Assembly: GCA_024692715.1 (NCBI GenBank)
Contig: JAILMH010000014.1
Coordinates: 1 to 64,000, forward strand
Length of the DNA stretch: 64,000 nucleotides
Direction: 5' to 3'
From: Lachnospiraceae bacterium
GTDB taxonomy: Bacteria; Bacillota; Clostridia; Lachnospirales; Lachnospiraceae
Shown: piece after piece, positions 52,087-60,621 of the stretch
Numbering within the stretch: the first letter of the stretch is position 1
Layout of the letters: each line of letters starts with the position of its first letter
Notes under the pieces: generated by a model
The model's input: the letters and a program-made list of their open reading frames with translations, nothing else
Database searches by the model: none
What the model was told of the DNA's origin: nothing
Made by a program: the position numbers and the translations under genes

Positions 52087-54162
52087 TTATAATGCTGCAA
52101 TATATTTTGCTGCATGACGTCCAAATGTCATTGAACGACCACATGCAAGACCTGTAAACAGGTTAGGATAATTATTAGCAAAGAAATTACCTGAGCAATC
52201 ACCTGCTGCATAAAGACCCTCTATAACAGAGCCATCTTCACGAAGTACCTGCATGTTTGTATTGATAGAGCATCCATCAAGTGTTGTAAGATGCCATGCA
52301 CATGTACGGATTCCATAGAATGGTGCTGTATCAACAGGAGTCATTCTATGCGGTGACTTATTATAGTCCTCATCCACTCCCTTTGCGCAAAGCTCATTGT
52401 AACGCTCTACTGTCTTAACAAATGTATCTGAAGGGATATTGAGCTTTTCTGCGAGTTCCTCAAGTGTATCTGCCTTGATAAGATAGCCATCCTCGATCAG
52501 CTGCTCATTAGATTCCCAGCATGAATCATAATCCCTGTTTGAAATCGCTCCATTGTCGAATGGCCATAAGCGGCAGCATCCTACTTCCTGGAACTGTTTT
52601 GTATACTCTTTATTATTGGCATCAAATACATCAACGTATGTATGATTTGGCTGCATTTCCATTGAGTGAAGCATGAATTCATAAGGGCCTGACTCATTAC
52701 AGAAACGCTCACCATTAAGATTTACCTTAAGGAAAGGCTGCTCACCAAACCAGAACCATGCACCTACTGTATCTGCTCCTGCAACTTCATCCGGCTTGAC
52801 CGCACATCTGTTGAACATCATTGATGTATGGATAGGGTCCATTGCAGCACCGGCCCAGAGCATAGCTTTGATGCCTGAACCATCTCCCTTTGAACCAACC
52901 TTACACTGAACCTTCATTTCCTGAGTCATAGGCTGAAGCGCATTCATCATAGCACCATTTGTAGCATAGCCTGATGTACTCATAAGTACAGCCTTTGCAA
53001 CATTGATCTTTACATAATGCTCTTCTGTGACCTTATCGGTTCCATCGGCCTGAGCTTCAAGTGTTGAACTCTTTGCAATCGCTCCTACGACCTTTCCTGA
53101 ATCATCCTGAAGGAGCTTCACGAGCTCACAGTTGCAGCGAAGTTCAGCATTAGAATATTTTGCAAGATGCTCTTCAAATACAGATGTTGTTGTAACATCA
53201 TCTCCTGCGTCATCTGTCTTATGCGGGCTGTGTCCTGTTGCATAAGCTTTATCACGCTCAGGGTATCTTGTATCTCCAAGACCTCCCTCATGCTGCATGT
53301 AATACTTACCTGAATCCTCAAGGATTCCTCCGATCCACTCAGTTGTCTCTGCTGATTCATTAGCCCAGAGCTTGATAAGATCATATTTACAATAACCAGT
53401 GGCATATCTTACGATATCCTCGATAGCCTCTGTCTTATCGATCTCCATCTCAGGAAACTGTTCGATAGTTTCCTTCTGCCACTTTGTACCGATTGCACCG
53501 ATATCTTCTCTGACATTAGTCGGAGCCTTGCCTTTTTCGATAGCTAATACATTTACGCCCTCTTCTGCTGCTGTCATAAGAGCAGGCCATCCTGCTGTAC
53601 CTACACCAACGATAAGCATATCTGTATCTACTGTCTCTGTAATATCTGAATCTGCGATTTCAGGTGCCTCACCAAGCCAGTCAGAACCTTCTGAATTGCC
53701 TCCGACAGCAACAGTTGTTCCGCTTGCCTGTGATATACAATCAGCTGCGGCTTTCTTAACAGCCTCACTAGTGATAGTTGCGCCTGAAACAGCATCAACA
53801 TCAGCACTCTGGGCTGTGACGATCTTTTCAGCCATCTCGTCACCGATCATCGCACCGATATCCGGTGTCTCGCCTGAAACATCTATATCACAAGCTGTGA
53901 TCATTGTCTCATCGAATGTCATTGTAACCTTGACATCACTTGCAAGACCCTTTGCAGTAGCTTCATAGGTACCCGGTGTAAATGTAAGACCGCTTGCTGC
54001 TGCCTGAATATCAGCCGGTACTGTAGCACTTCCCGAACCGGCTGAACCAGATCCGGACTTTGACTTCTCAACTGTAGAAAGAGCTCCGAATGCTGCGATT
54101 GAAGCAGCTCCTGCTGCAAGCCCTTTAATAAATGTTTTTCTTGAAATTTCTTTTTTAGCCAT
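52087..54162 (-). CDS. Extracytoplasmic FMN-binding/FAD_binding_2 flavoprotein reductase with Tat-like signal
   Basis: 691 aa; signal SRKTFIKGLAAGAASIAAFGAL, FMN-binding domain with DAVSGATITS, FAD domain DMLIVGVGTAGWPALMTAAEEGVNVLAIEKG. Confidence 0.88.
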   Translation of the reverse strand: MAKKEISRKTFIKGLAAGAASIAAFGALSTVEKSKSGSGSAGSGSATVPADIQAAASGLTFTPGTYEATAKGLASDVKVTMTFDETMITACDIDVSGETPDIGAMIGDEMAEKIVTAQSADVDAVSGATITSEAVKKAAADCISQASGTTVAVGGNSEGSDWLGEAPEIADSDITETVDTDMLIVGVGTAGWPALMTAAEEGVNVLAIEKGKAPTNVREDIGAIGTKWQKETIEQFPEMEIDKTEAIEDIVRYATGYCKYDLIKLWANESAETTEWIGGILEDSGKYYMQHEGGLGDTRYPERDKAYATGHSPHKTDDAGDDVTTTSVFEEHLAKYSNAELRCNCELVKLLQDDSGKVVGAIAKSSTLEAQADGTDKVTEEHYVKINVAKAVLMSTSGYATNGAMMNALQPMTQEMKVQCKVGSKGDGSGIKAMLWAGAAMDPIHTSMMFNRCAVKPDEVAGADTVGAWFWFGEQPFLKVNLNGERFCNESGPYEFMLHSMEMQPNHTYVDVFDANNKEYTKQFQEVGCCRLWPFDNGAISNRDYDSCWESNEQLIEDGYLIKADTLEELAEKLNIPSDTFVKTVERYNELCAKGVDEDYNKSPHRMTPVDTAPFYGIRTCAWHLTTLDGCSINTNMQVLREDGSVIEGLYAAGDCSGNFFANNYPNLFTGLACGRSMTFGRHAAKYIAAL

Positions 54163-54199
54163 AATTCTCTTTTCCTACTCCATTACTCCAAAAACACCA

Positions 54200-54943
54200 C
54201 TAACTTTTTCTGAACTTTCCAAGTATATCGCAAAGTATAATGCTGAATTCATATAACAATATCATTGGTATTGCTGTCATAACCTGTGAAACCACATCCG
54301 GCGGCGTTATGATCGCCGCAACAAAAAAGATGAGTACGATAACAAACTTTCGTCCTTTTTTCATCCAGGCTGTCTTTAAGATTCCAAGCTGTGTAAGTAT
54401 CACAGATACTATCGGAAGCTCAAAGACTACAGCAAAAATTATAAATATCGTTATCAGAAACGAAATATAACTCTGTACGCTTATATTAGCTTTTATATCT
54501 GTTCCAGCGCTTAAGTCTATCAAAAATTTCAGCATAAAAGGAATCAGAACCTTTCCTGCGAAAAATACGCCTAGTGCTGCGAAAACAAGTCCAAATAAAA
54601 ACGTTCCCAAGAAAAAGAGCTTCTCCCTAAACTCCATACCGGGCGTCATAAAAGCCCAGATCTGATACAAAATAATTGGAAACGTTACTGCGACAGCAAA
54701 TACAAACGCCAGCGAAAAATACTCTATAAGAAGCTCCTGTGGTGTAAGATAAACAAACTCATAGTTATATTTCGCTCCAAAGTCAAGAAAAAGCTGAACA
54801 AGATCTCCTGCAAAATAAAGTCCGACAAACATCGCCGCCATAAGGAACACTATACATACTCCAATACGGTTCCTGAGTTCTCTCAAATGAGAAGACAGCG
54901 ACATATTGCCGTCATTTTCATGTGATTTGTTACTTTTATCCAT
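54200..54943 (-). CDS. tatC: Sec-independent protein translocase TatC
   Basis: 247 aa; MSLSSHLRELRNRIGVCIVF, FMTPGMEFREKLFF, IITPPDVVSQVMTAIPMILLYE. Confidence 0.93.
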   Translation of the reverse strand: MDKSNKSHENDGNMSLSSHLRELRNRIGVCIVFLMAAMFVGLYFAGDLVQLFLDFGAKYNYEFVYLTPQELLIEYFSLAFVFAVAVTFPIILYQIWAFMTPGMEFREKLFFLGTFLFGLVFAALGVFFAGKVLIPFMLKFLIDLSAGTDIKANISVQSYISFLITIFIIFAVVFELPIVSVILTQLGILKTAWMKKGRKFVIVLIFFVAAIITPPDVVSQVMTAIPMILLYEFSIILCDILGKFRKS

Positions 54944-55131
54944 TATTCTTTACTGTCGTCTTCAGACGATTTTTCTTTTTTCTCAGAAGAGGACTCATCG
55001 TCTCCCATTCCTTCGCGAAAATTTTTTACACTTTTACCAAACATCTTAGTAAGCTTGGGAATCTGTGTCGGTCCAAAAATAATCACAACCACTGCTAAAA
55101 TGATAAGCAGCTCTGTCTGGCCAATTCTCAC
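54943..55131 (-). CDS. TatA-family translocase subunit
   Basis: 62 aa; GQTELLIILAVVVIIFGPTQIPKLTKMFGKSVKNFREG. Confidence 0.88.
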   Translation of the reverse strand: MRIGQTELLIILAVVVIIFGPTQIPKLTKMFGKSVKNFREGMGDDESSSEKKEKSSEDDSKE

Positions 55132-55571
55132 GCCTCATCTACCTCCTTAGAATCATTTTTATCATCAACGGCTGCTTCCGCGGAAGTAGTTACCTCAGAA
55201 TCGGTTTCCACCTTTTCTTCATCCTGAGCAGCTTCTGCAGTCACATTTTCTTCAGGCTTTTCTTTCTTTTTAGTATCTGAAGAAGTTGTTTTTCCAATAC
55301 CATTAAAAGACTGCTTCACTTCACGAATATTACCGTTAACTTCTTTCTCAATGTCCTTCAAAGGCTGCATAGCCTCCTTCAAAGGTTTCTGTGCTTCTTC
55401 AAGGGGGTCGGTCACATTTTTCTTAATATCTGCAGTGACCTCACTTGACGCTTCTTTAAACTTTGCAAGTGCCTTGCCGAGCTTGCCTGCAAATTCAGGC
55501 AGCTTATCCGGGCCTATAACAAAAAGTGCAACCACAAAAATAAGGATTACTTCTGAAAGCCCTATCTTCAT
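55128..55571 (-). CDS. TatA/TatB-family translocase subunit with long acidic C-terminus
   Basis: 147 aa; GLSEVILIFVVALFVIGPDKLPEFAGKLGKALAKFK. Confidence 0.85.
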   Translation of the reverse strand: MKIGLSEVILIFVVALFVIGPDKLPEFAGKLGKALAKFKEASSEVTADIKKNVTDPLEEAQKPLKEAMQPLKDIEKEVNGNIREVKQSFNGIGKTTSSDTKKKEKPEENVTAEAAQDEEKVETDSEVTTSAEAAVDDKNDSKEVDEA

Positions 55572-55678
55572 TTAGTTTTCTCCTTTTTTTCTCATAATTC
55601 ACCGTATTTTATATCGGCATATTTTTTCTATGACCTTAGTCATATACTGTCTCAAAAATAAAAGTGTGCAAATCAAAA

Positions 55679-55704
55679 AGGAACTGTAATTCAAAACAGT
55701 TCCT
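55679..55704 (-). terminator. Hairpin between the PfkB gene and the Tat operon
   Basis: AGGAACTG...CAGTTCCT. Confidence 0.5.
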
Positions 55705-55729
55705 GATGCAGTCCACGACCTACGATGAT

Positions 55730-56659
55730 TTACTTCCTCTTAACATTAAGACCGAACTCTTCCGGATTAAAGCGAGGGCACACATTCTCCCTTGTCGCAA
55801 TAACAGAAGCAGCCAGTCTGGTTCCTATTTCGCAGGACTCTCCAAGTGTCTTACCATAAGTAAGTCCGATGGCAACACCTGAGAAAAATGAATCGCCGGC
55901 GCCGGTGGTATCTACAACATTTACCTTCCATGCCGGACAGAAACCGCTATTACCTTTATCATCTGCATAAACCGCACCTTCAGAGCCCATGGTAACTACC
56001 ATCTTCTTGATCTTAGCACCACGAATTCTTGCAGTAAGTTTTTCACACATCTCTTCATGCGTAGTTGTCTCATAATTTTCCGAGAACAATAAACCCGCCT
56101 CCTGCAGGTTGCACACAACGCACCCTGTCCTTGAAAGCAGATCTCTTCTTTCCATTGCTATAGACATGTTAGAAACAACAGCATAAACATCCTTATGATA
56201 CTTTTCCGCCAGATTGAATATTCTCTTAAGCGTATCTGATTCCATATCGATCTCAGCGACAACACTGTCGCAATTCTTGATGATCTCATCTCCCTGCTCA
56301 TCAAGGATCGTATCTATAAGAGACAGATCAGGTCTCTGTGAAATAGACGCAACAACATCTCCGTCGTTGTCAAACACAGCAAGCCAGCGTCCAAGACCGT
56401 CCTTGGACTTACGTATGTAATCAACGTTGATGTTATGGCGTTTTAATTTTTCTAAAACTTCCGTACTCATTCCGGATTCATCCAGTATTGTCACAAACGT
56501 CGGTTTTAACTCAACATTTGCAATGTCCTCAGCAACGTTCCTTGCCACCCCGCCATGAACCTGCATAACTCTACCGACATTTCTACCTTCCGCATAAAAC
56601 GTGCCGATCGGATATCCTTTTATATCCATAAGCACTGCGCCAAATACGACAATACCCAT
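55730..56659 (-). CDS. PfkB-family carbohydrate/nucleoside kinase
   Basis: 309 aa; VHGGVARNVAEDIA and DTTGAGDSFFSGVAIGLTYG. Confidence 0.9.
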   Translation of the reverse strand: MGIVVFGAVLMDIKGYPIGTFYAEGRNVGRVMQVHGGVARNVAEDIANVELKPTFVTILDESGMSTEVLEKLKRHNINVDYIRKSKDGLGRWLAVFDNDGDVVASISQRPDLSLIDTILDEQGDEIIKNCDSVVAEIDMESDTLKRIFNLAEKYHKDVYAVVSNMSIAMERRDLLSRTGCVVCNLQEAGLLFSENYETTTHEEMCEKLTARIRGAKIKKMVVTMGSEGAVYADDKGNSGFCPAWKVNVVDTTGAGDSFFSGVAIGLTYGKTLGESCEIGTRLAASVIATRENVCPRFNPEEFGLNVKRK

Positions 56660-56785
56660 TGATTCCTCCTGAAAAAGCTTTGTCTAATATGTAACAATTA
56701 TAAAATTAAATCACCCTTATTACAAGTGCTGTTTCACATGCTGAAACAATTGTACACAGTGAGCAATTTAACCACACAAAAATAG

Positions 56786-56812
56786 AGCACCTTTTCTTCA
56801 AAAAAGGTGCCC
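56786..56812 (-). terminator. Terminator of the zinc-ribbon/ABC cluster
   Basis: GAGCACCTTTTCTTCAAAAAAGGTGCCC hairpin. Confidence 0.65.
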
Positions 56813-56832
56813 TACGAGTATAACAGATTCTT

Positions 56833-57501
56833 TTATAAAATGCTATCAGAAAGTTTCCACTTTCCATTTTCTTTTATAGCAAAGACAGTGACATTGTCAT
56901 GTGTACTTCCGTCCTTGCCCTTGAGATTATATCTGATGTCAACCTTATATACTGCTTTAATAGAGTCAACATCAAAGTCTGTCTTTACTCCGTCAAGCAG
57001 TCTGTCTGCAAGATCTTTATAATCCTCCAGGTCGCTCTTTTTAAGCTTCTCAACATCTTTATATTTATATGTGATCTTATATTTGCCGTATTCATCTTTC
57101 AGATTGTCAAACTTGGCTTCGAGATAATCCTCAAGGTCATTGCTTCCGTAAACATAGCAGTATGAATCCGAGATAAGAGACGCAGCCTTTTTTTCATCCC
57201 CGTCATTCACTGCTGCAAAATATTTCTTAAATGTTCCCTTATATCCTGTGTTTGCAGAGATAAGTGTACCTGCCACGATGCATAAGACAACAACCACCAG
57301 AGCAGCAACTCCGATCGCTATATACTTAGTATAGTTCACCGGCTTCTTTACCATTTCTCTGACCTGCTTATAGCTGTTCTGAACCTGGTTTCCAAGGTCG
57401 ATATTTCCACTTTTAACACTTACTACAGGTGTACCGCAATTTCCGCATACCTTTGCACCGTCTTCTATCGGTGCTCCGCAATTACCACAAAATCCTGCCA
57501 T
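56833..57501 (-). CDS. Zinc-ribbon membrane protein with extracytoplasmic DUF-like domain
   Basis: 222 aa; CGNCGAPIEDGAKVCGNCG, then one TM segment and a soluble domain. Confidence 0.75.
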   Translation of the reverse strand: MAGFCGNCGAPIEDGAKVCGNCGTPVVSVKSGNIDLGNQVQNSYKQVREMVKKPVNYTKYIAIGVAALVVVVLCIVAGTLISANTGYKGTFKKYFAAVNDGDEKKAASLISDSYCYVYGSNDLEDYLEAKFDNLKDEYGKYKITYKYKDVEKLKKSDLEDYKDLADRLLDGVKTDFDVDSIKAVYKVDIRYNLKGKDGSTHDNVTVFAIKENGKWKLSDSIL

Positions 57502-57526
57502 CTTATTCTCTCCTCTTTTTTTCTTT

Positions 57527-58279
57527 TTACTGTCTGGTTCCGCATTCTGTACAGAACAGTGCGCCTTCGATCAGCTTTGCACCACAGTTCTTGCAAAATC
57601 CCACATTAGCCTTATCTATCACAGGGCTTTCCTTCACCTCTTCTGTAACTTCAGGCTCTGCTGCAGGTGCTTCAGGTTCAACTACTGGTACTTCAGGCTC
57701 AACTACTGGTGCTTCAGGCTCTGCTGCAGGTGCTTCAGGCTCAACTACCGGTGCTTCAGGCTCAACTACCGGCGCCTCAGGCTCAACTACCGGTGCCTCA
57801 GTTTTTACGCTGTTTAATTCCTCGATATTTGCACCGCATGAAGTACAGAATCTCACATCTTTCTTTACAGGATTACCACACTTTGGGCAGAGCATCATAT
57901 CATCTGCAAGCGGAGAAGCCTCTTTAGGTATCGGCTTACCGCATGAAGTACAGAAATTTGCACTGAGCAGATTCTCTGCACCGCATGCCGGGCATACTTT
58001 AACACCCTTTATCACTGAGATCTGATGTCTCATATCCTTGACACTTGCAATAGAATTCTTTATCTGCTGAATCCTGCTGACCATCTCTTCATCGGCATTA
58101 TCTGCATATTTGCCAAAATAATACTTACCGATCTCAACATACAGCTCATTCTGAATTTTTTCTTCCTGTGCGATCTTTGACTTAAGACTTGCTGTCTCTG
58201 CAACAGCATTTGTCATATTGACTGCTTTCTCAGAAACATTACTGATGTTAGTTTTCATCTTATCAAAAAAAGATGCCAT
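57527..58279 (-). CDS. Multi-zinc-ribbon protein with N-terminal coiled coil and PEAPVVE repeat linker
   Basis: 250 aa; three zinc ribbons (CPACG..CTSCG, CPKCG..CTSCG, CKNCG..CTECG) and an (EPEAPVV)n linker. Confidence 0.8.
   Translation of the reverse strand: MASFFDKMKTNISNVSEKAVNMTNAVAETASLKSKIAQEEKIQNELYVEIGKYYFGKYADNADEEMVSRIQQIKNSIASVKDMRHQISVIKGVKVCPACGAENLLSANFCTSCGKPIPKEASPLADDMMLCPKCGNPVKKDVRFCTSCGANIEELNSVKTEAPVVEPEAPVVEPEAPVVEPEAPAAEPEAPVVEPEVPVVEPEAPAAEPEVTEEVKESPVIDKANVGFCKNCGAKLIEGALFCTECGTRQ
57655..57804. repeat. In-frame ~21-bp tandem repeat (PEAPVVE)
   Basis: GGTGCTTCAGGCTCAACTACC and close variants repeated about seven times. Confidence 0.85.
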
Positions 58280-58303
58280 AATTTATCCCTCCTAAAAATC
58301 ATC

Positions 58304-60595
58304 TCATCCCGCGAGCATAATATTCTCCGGGAATAATATCCTTATCATCTTCAACATCGGAAGCATTTCACTTATATCAAAAAATACCGAACATACGAGC
58401 AGTGAAACAATAAATATCGAAAACATCGTGCATAGATATGTCTCATCCTTTACACATATCCCGCTTATGATCATTCCCCACACCGAAGCCAGCAGTACCG
58501 ACGGTATGGCTCTCAGCACATCCGGAAGCCCGGTAAAGCCAAAGAAAACAGCGGACATGATCACGAGAATTTCCGACATGACAAGCCCCGGAATCAATAT
58601 ATTTCCAAATAAATACAGTTTTGAAAATCTTATGGGAAGCTTACGGCTTATGTTCTTAAATTCATCTGTATATCTATATCTTCCAAAGCCAAGAGTAAGT
58701 ATAAATATCGCTGCTGCCAGTAGTCCGAGTGAAGAGCCTCCCGACATTTCAGAGTTTTTAACTTCATTTCCTATATCTTTATAATTTACCGTAAAAACAT
58801 ATTCGCTGTTCTGAAAATCTCTATATGCTTTTATCGCATCATCTGCCGCTTCATCTCCGGCTTCAGTAAAGACCGTATTATCATGCGCCAGTTCAGTGAC
58901 CTTATTTTCGGCAATTTTACCAAAAACAGCCGAGTAAATTCTCTCTTTTGCTACATAGCCCTTTGTCGAAGAACCCGACGTAATGAAGCATATATTTTCA
59001 CCATTATCAGAAATCACAAAACCGCAATCCGCTTTTCCCGATGTCACATCTTCTCTAAGCGTTTTTTCATCTGTATATCTTGTATAGTCAAAGCCTGTAT
59101 CTTCCTTAAAGATACTCTCAGCGTACTCGTTGTCATCTGATGAACATACTCCGATCACCTTGTTTGAAACGCTTGGAAGTACCGCCTCACTGTATATATA
59201 AATAGCTCCTGCAGTAAAAATGCACATTGCCAATATCCCGGGCACGCTGATATTTCTCTTTATTATCACCCATATCCATCTTGCCGGATACGGAAGCTCG
59301 AAGCCGGAATATACATTTTTCTTTTGATCTTCAAGTCTGTCACTTCTCTCTTCTTCCGCCATCTGCAATTTTCCTGCAATTATTTCCGCCGCCAAAGCTG
59401 CTGCAAAAACTGCCACAGAAGCCAATATCAGGATAAGTATGTTCGAAGCATTGATCTTTCCAAAGAAAAGCCCTGTCATATATTTTTCAGCAATTCTCAC
59501 TGCTGAAAATTCCCCGGCAATTCTTAAGCTCTTTGGGAGATAGGCCATCGGTATTACCCCGCCGCCGCAGATCATCTGAACCGACATCACAATAATAAAT
59601 ATCAGAGCACTGTTTCTGCTTTTCCTCACCAGCGTATATATAAGATGAAACACCGAAGCAAAGAAGATCATTGCCGGAAAAAGAGCTGCGGCCTTAAATA
59701 AACTAAAGCTTTGACTGCTTTCACCCATTTCTTCTAAAACCTTAAAAGCTGCTCCGGAAAAGATCAGAGAAAAAATATATATGACTGTTACCATTGACAA
59801 TATATGCACTGCACCGGTCCATGGCCTGCCTATCCCTGCCCTTCTAAGGGCAACCAGCGTATCCTTTTTTTCTTCCGAATACAGTGCGGCAAAAACTGTT
59901 CCAACCGCTGATATCAGTATTATCAATATCGATACCATATAGAATTCTGAAACAGAAGCTTCGCCGTAGACCGATATATTTTCTTCATCAAAAAGATCTC
60001 CTCTTGCAAAAAACTTCTGTAAAAGCTCTGTTGAAATTCTATTTTCAACATCGACCTGTGATTCAACATATTTATATTTAACTGCTGCAAGATCCAGTGC
60101 ATATACTGCAGATTCTGCGTCCTGCAAAACATTTACCAGTGAACTCACATTTTCTTTGAATACAGCATTATTTAAACTATTTGCCTTTGAAACAAGTATC
60201 GTAAGCGGAGTATTTTCACCTCTGTTGATATTGTCATAAAAGTCAGCCGTCAATACTATCGCCGCTGCCGCTTTTCCGGTCTCAACATCTTTTCTTGCAT
60301 CTTCCTCTGTATCCTTAAATACAAACCTGCTCACAGACTGAAAACTGTCCATCTGAGAAACCATTCCTGCTGCAAGCTTTGTCTGACTATTGATCTGCTC
60401 CATTGTGCCTTCATTTGCAATGTATACATCTATCTGCATTTTATCGAAATCTCCGGCTTTATTCATAAAAAAGGCCGTCGCCGCAGTTATCACTGCCAAA
60501 AGCAGAAATGAAAGCAAAAATGATCTTATAAAAAAGGGAATCAAGCAGATTCCCCTTTTTATTTCTATATACAGATATGTGAGTTTTTGTTTCAT
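58304..60595 (-). CDS. Large ABC-2-type exporter permease (two-halved)
   Basis: 763 aa; two copies of TM + extracytoplasmic domain + multi-TM block (…ICLIPFFIRSFLLSFLLLAVITAATAFF… and …IKRNISVPGILAMCIFTAGAIYIYSE…). Confidence 0.7.
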   Translation of the reverse strand: MKQKLTYLYIEIKRGICLIPFFIRSFLLSFLLLAVITAATAFFMNKAGDFDKMQIDVYIANEGTMEQINSQTKLAAGMVSQMDSFQSVSRFVFKDTEEDARKDVETGKAAAAIVLTADFYDNINRGENTPLTILVSKANSLNNAVFKENVSSLVNVLQDAESAVYALDLAAVKYKYVESQVDVENRISTELLQKFFARGDLFDEENISVYGEASVSEFYMVSILIILISAVGTVFAALYSEEKKDTLVALRRAGIGRPWTGAVHILSMVTVIYIFSLIFSGAAFKVLEEMGESSQSFSLFKAAALFPAMIFFASVFHLIYTLVRKSRNSALIFIIVMSVQMICGGGVIPMAYLPKSLRIAGEFSAVRIAEKYMTGLFFGKINASNILILILASVAVFAAALAAEIIAGKLQMAEEERSDRLEDQKKNVYSGFELPYPARWIWVIIKRNISVPGILAMCIFTAGAIYIYSEAVLPSVSNKVIGVCSSDDNEYAESIFKEDTGFDYTRYTDEKTLREDVTSGKADCGFVISDNGENICFITSGSSTKGYVAKERIYSAVFGKIAENKVTELAHDNTVFTEAGDEAADDAIKAYRDFQNSEYVFTVNYKDIGNEVKNSEMSGGSSLGLLAAAIFILTLGFGRYRYTDEFKNISRKLPIRFSKLYLFGNILIPGLVMSEILVIMSAVFFGFTGLPDVLRAIPSVLLASVWGMIISGICVKDETYLCTMFSIFIVSLLVCSVFFDISEMLPMLKMIRILFPENIMLAG

Positions 60596-60621
60596 AAAAC
60601 ACCCATTCCTCTGTAATTTAA

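Noticed and set aside
57655-57804. Regular repeats as a CRISPR array
   Set aside because: Units are contiguous, in frame, and encode a PEAPVVE linker; no unique spacers and no cas genes. The 60.6-60.8 and 62.1-62.4 kb repeats are likewise coding.
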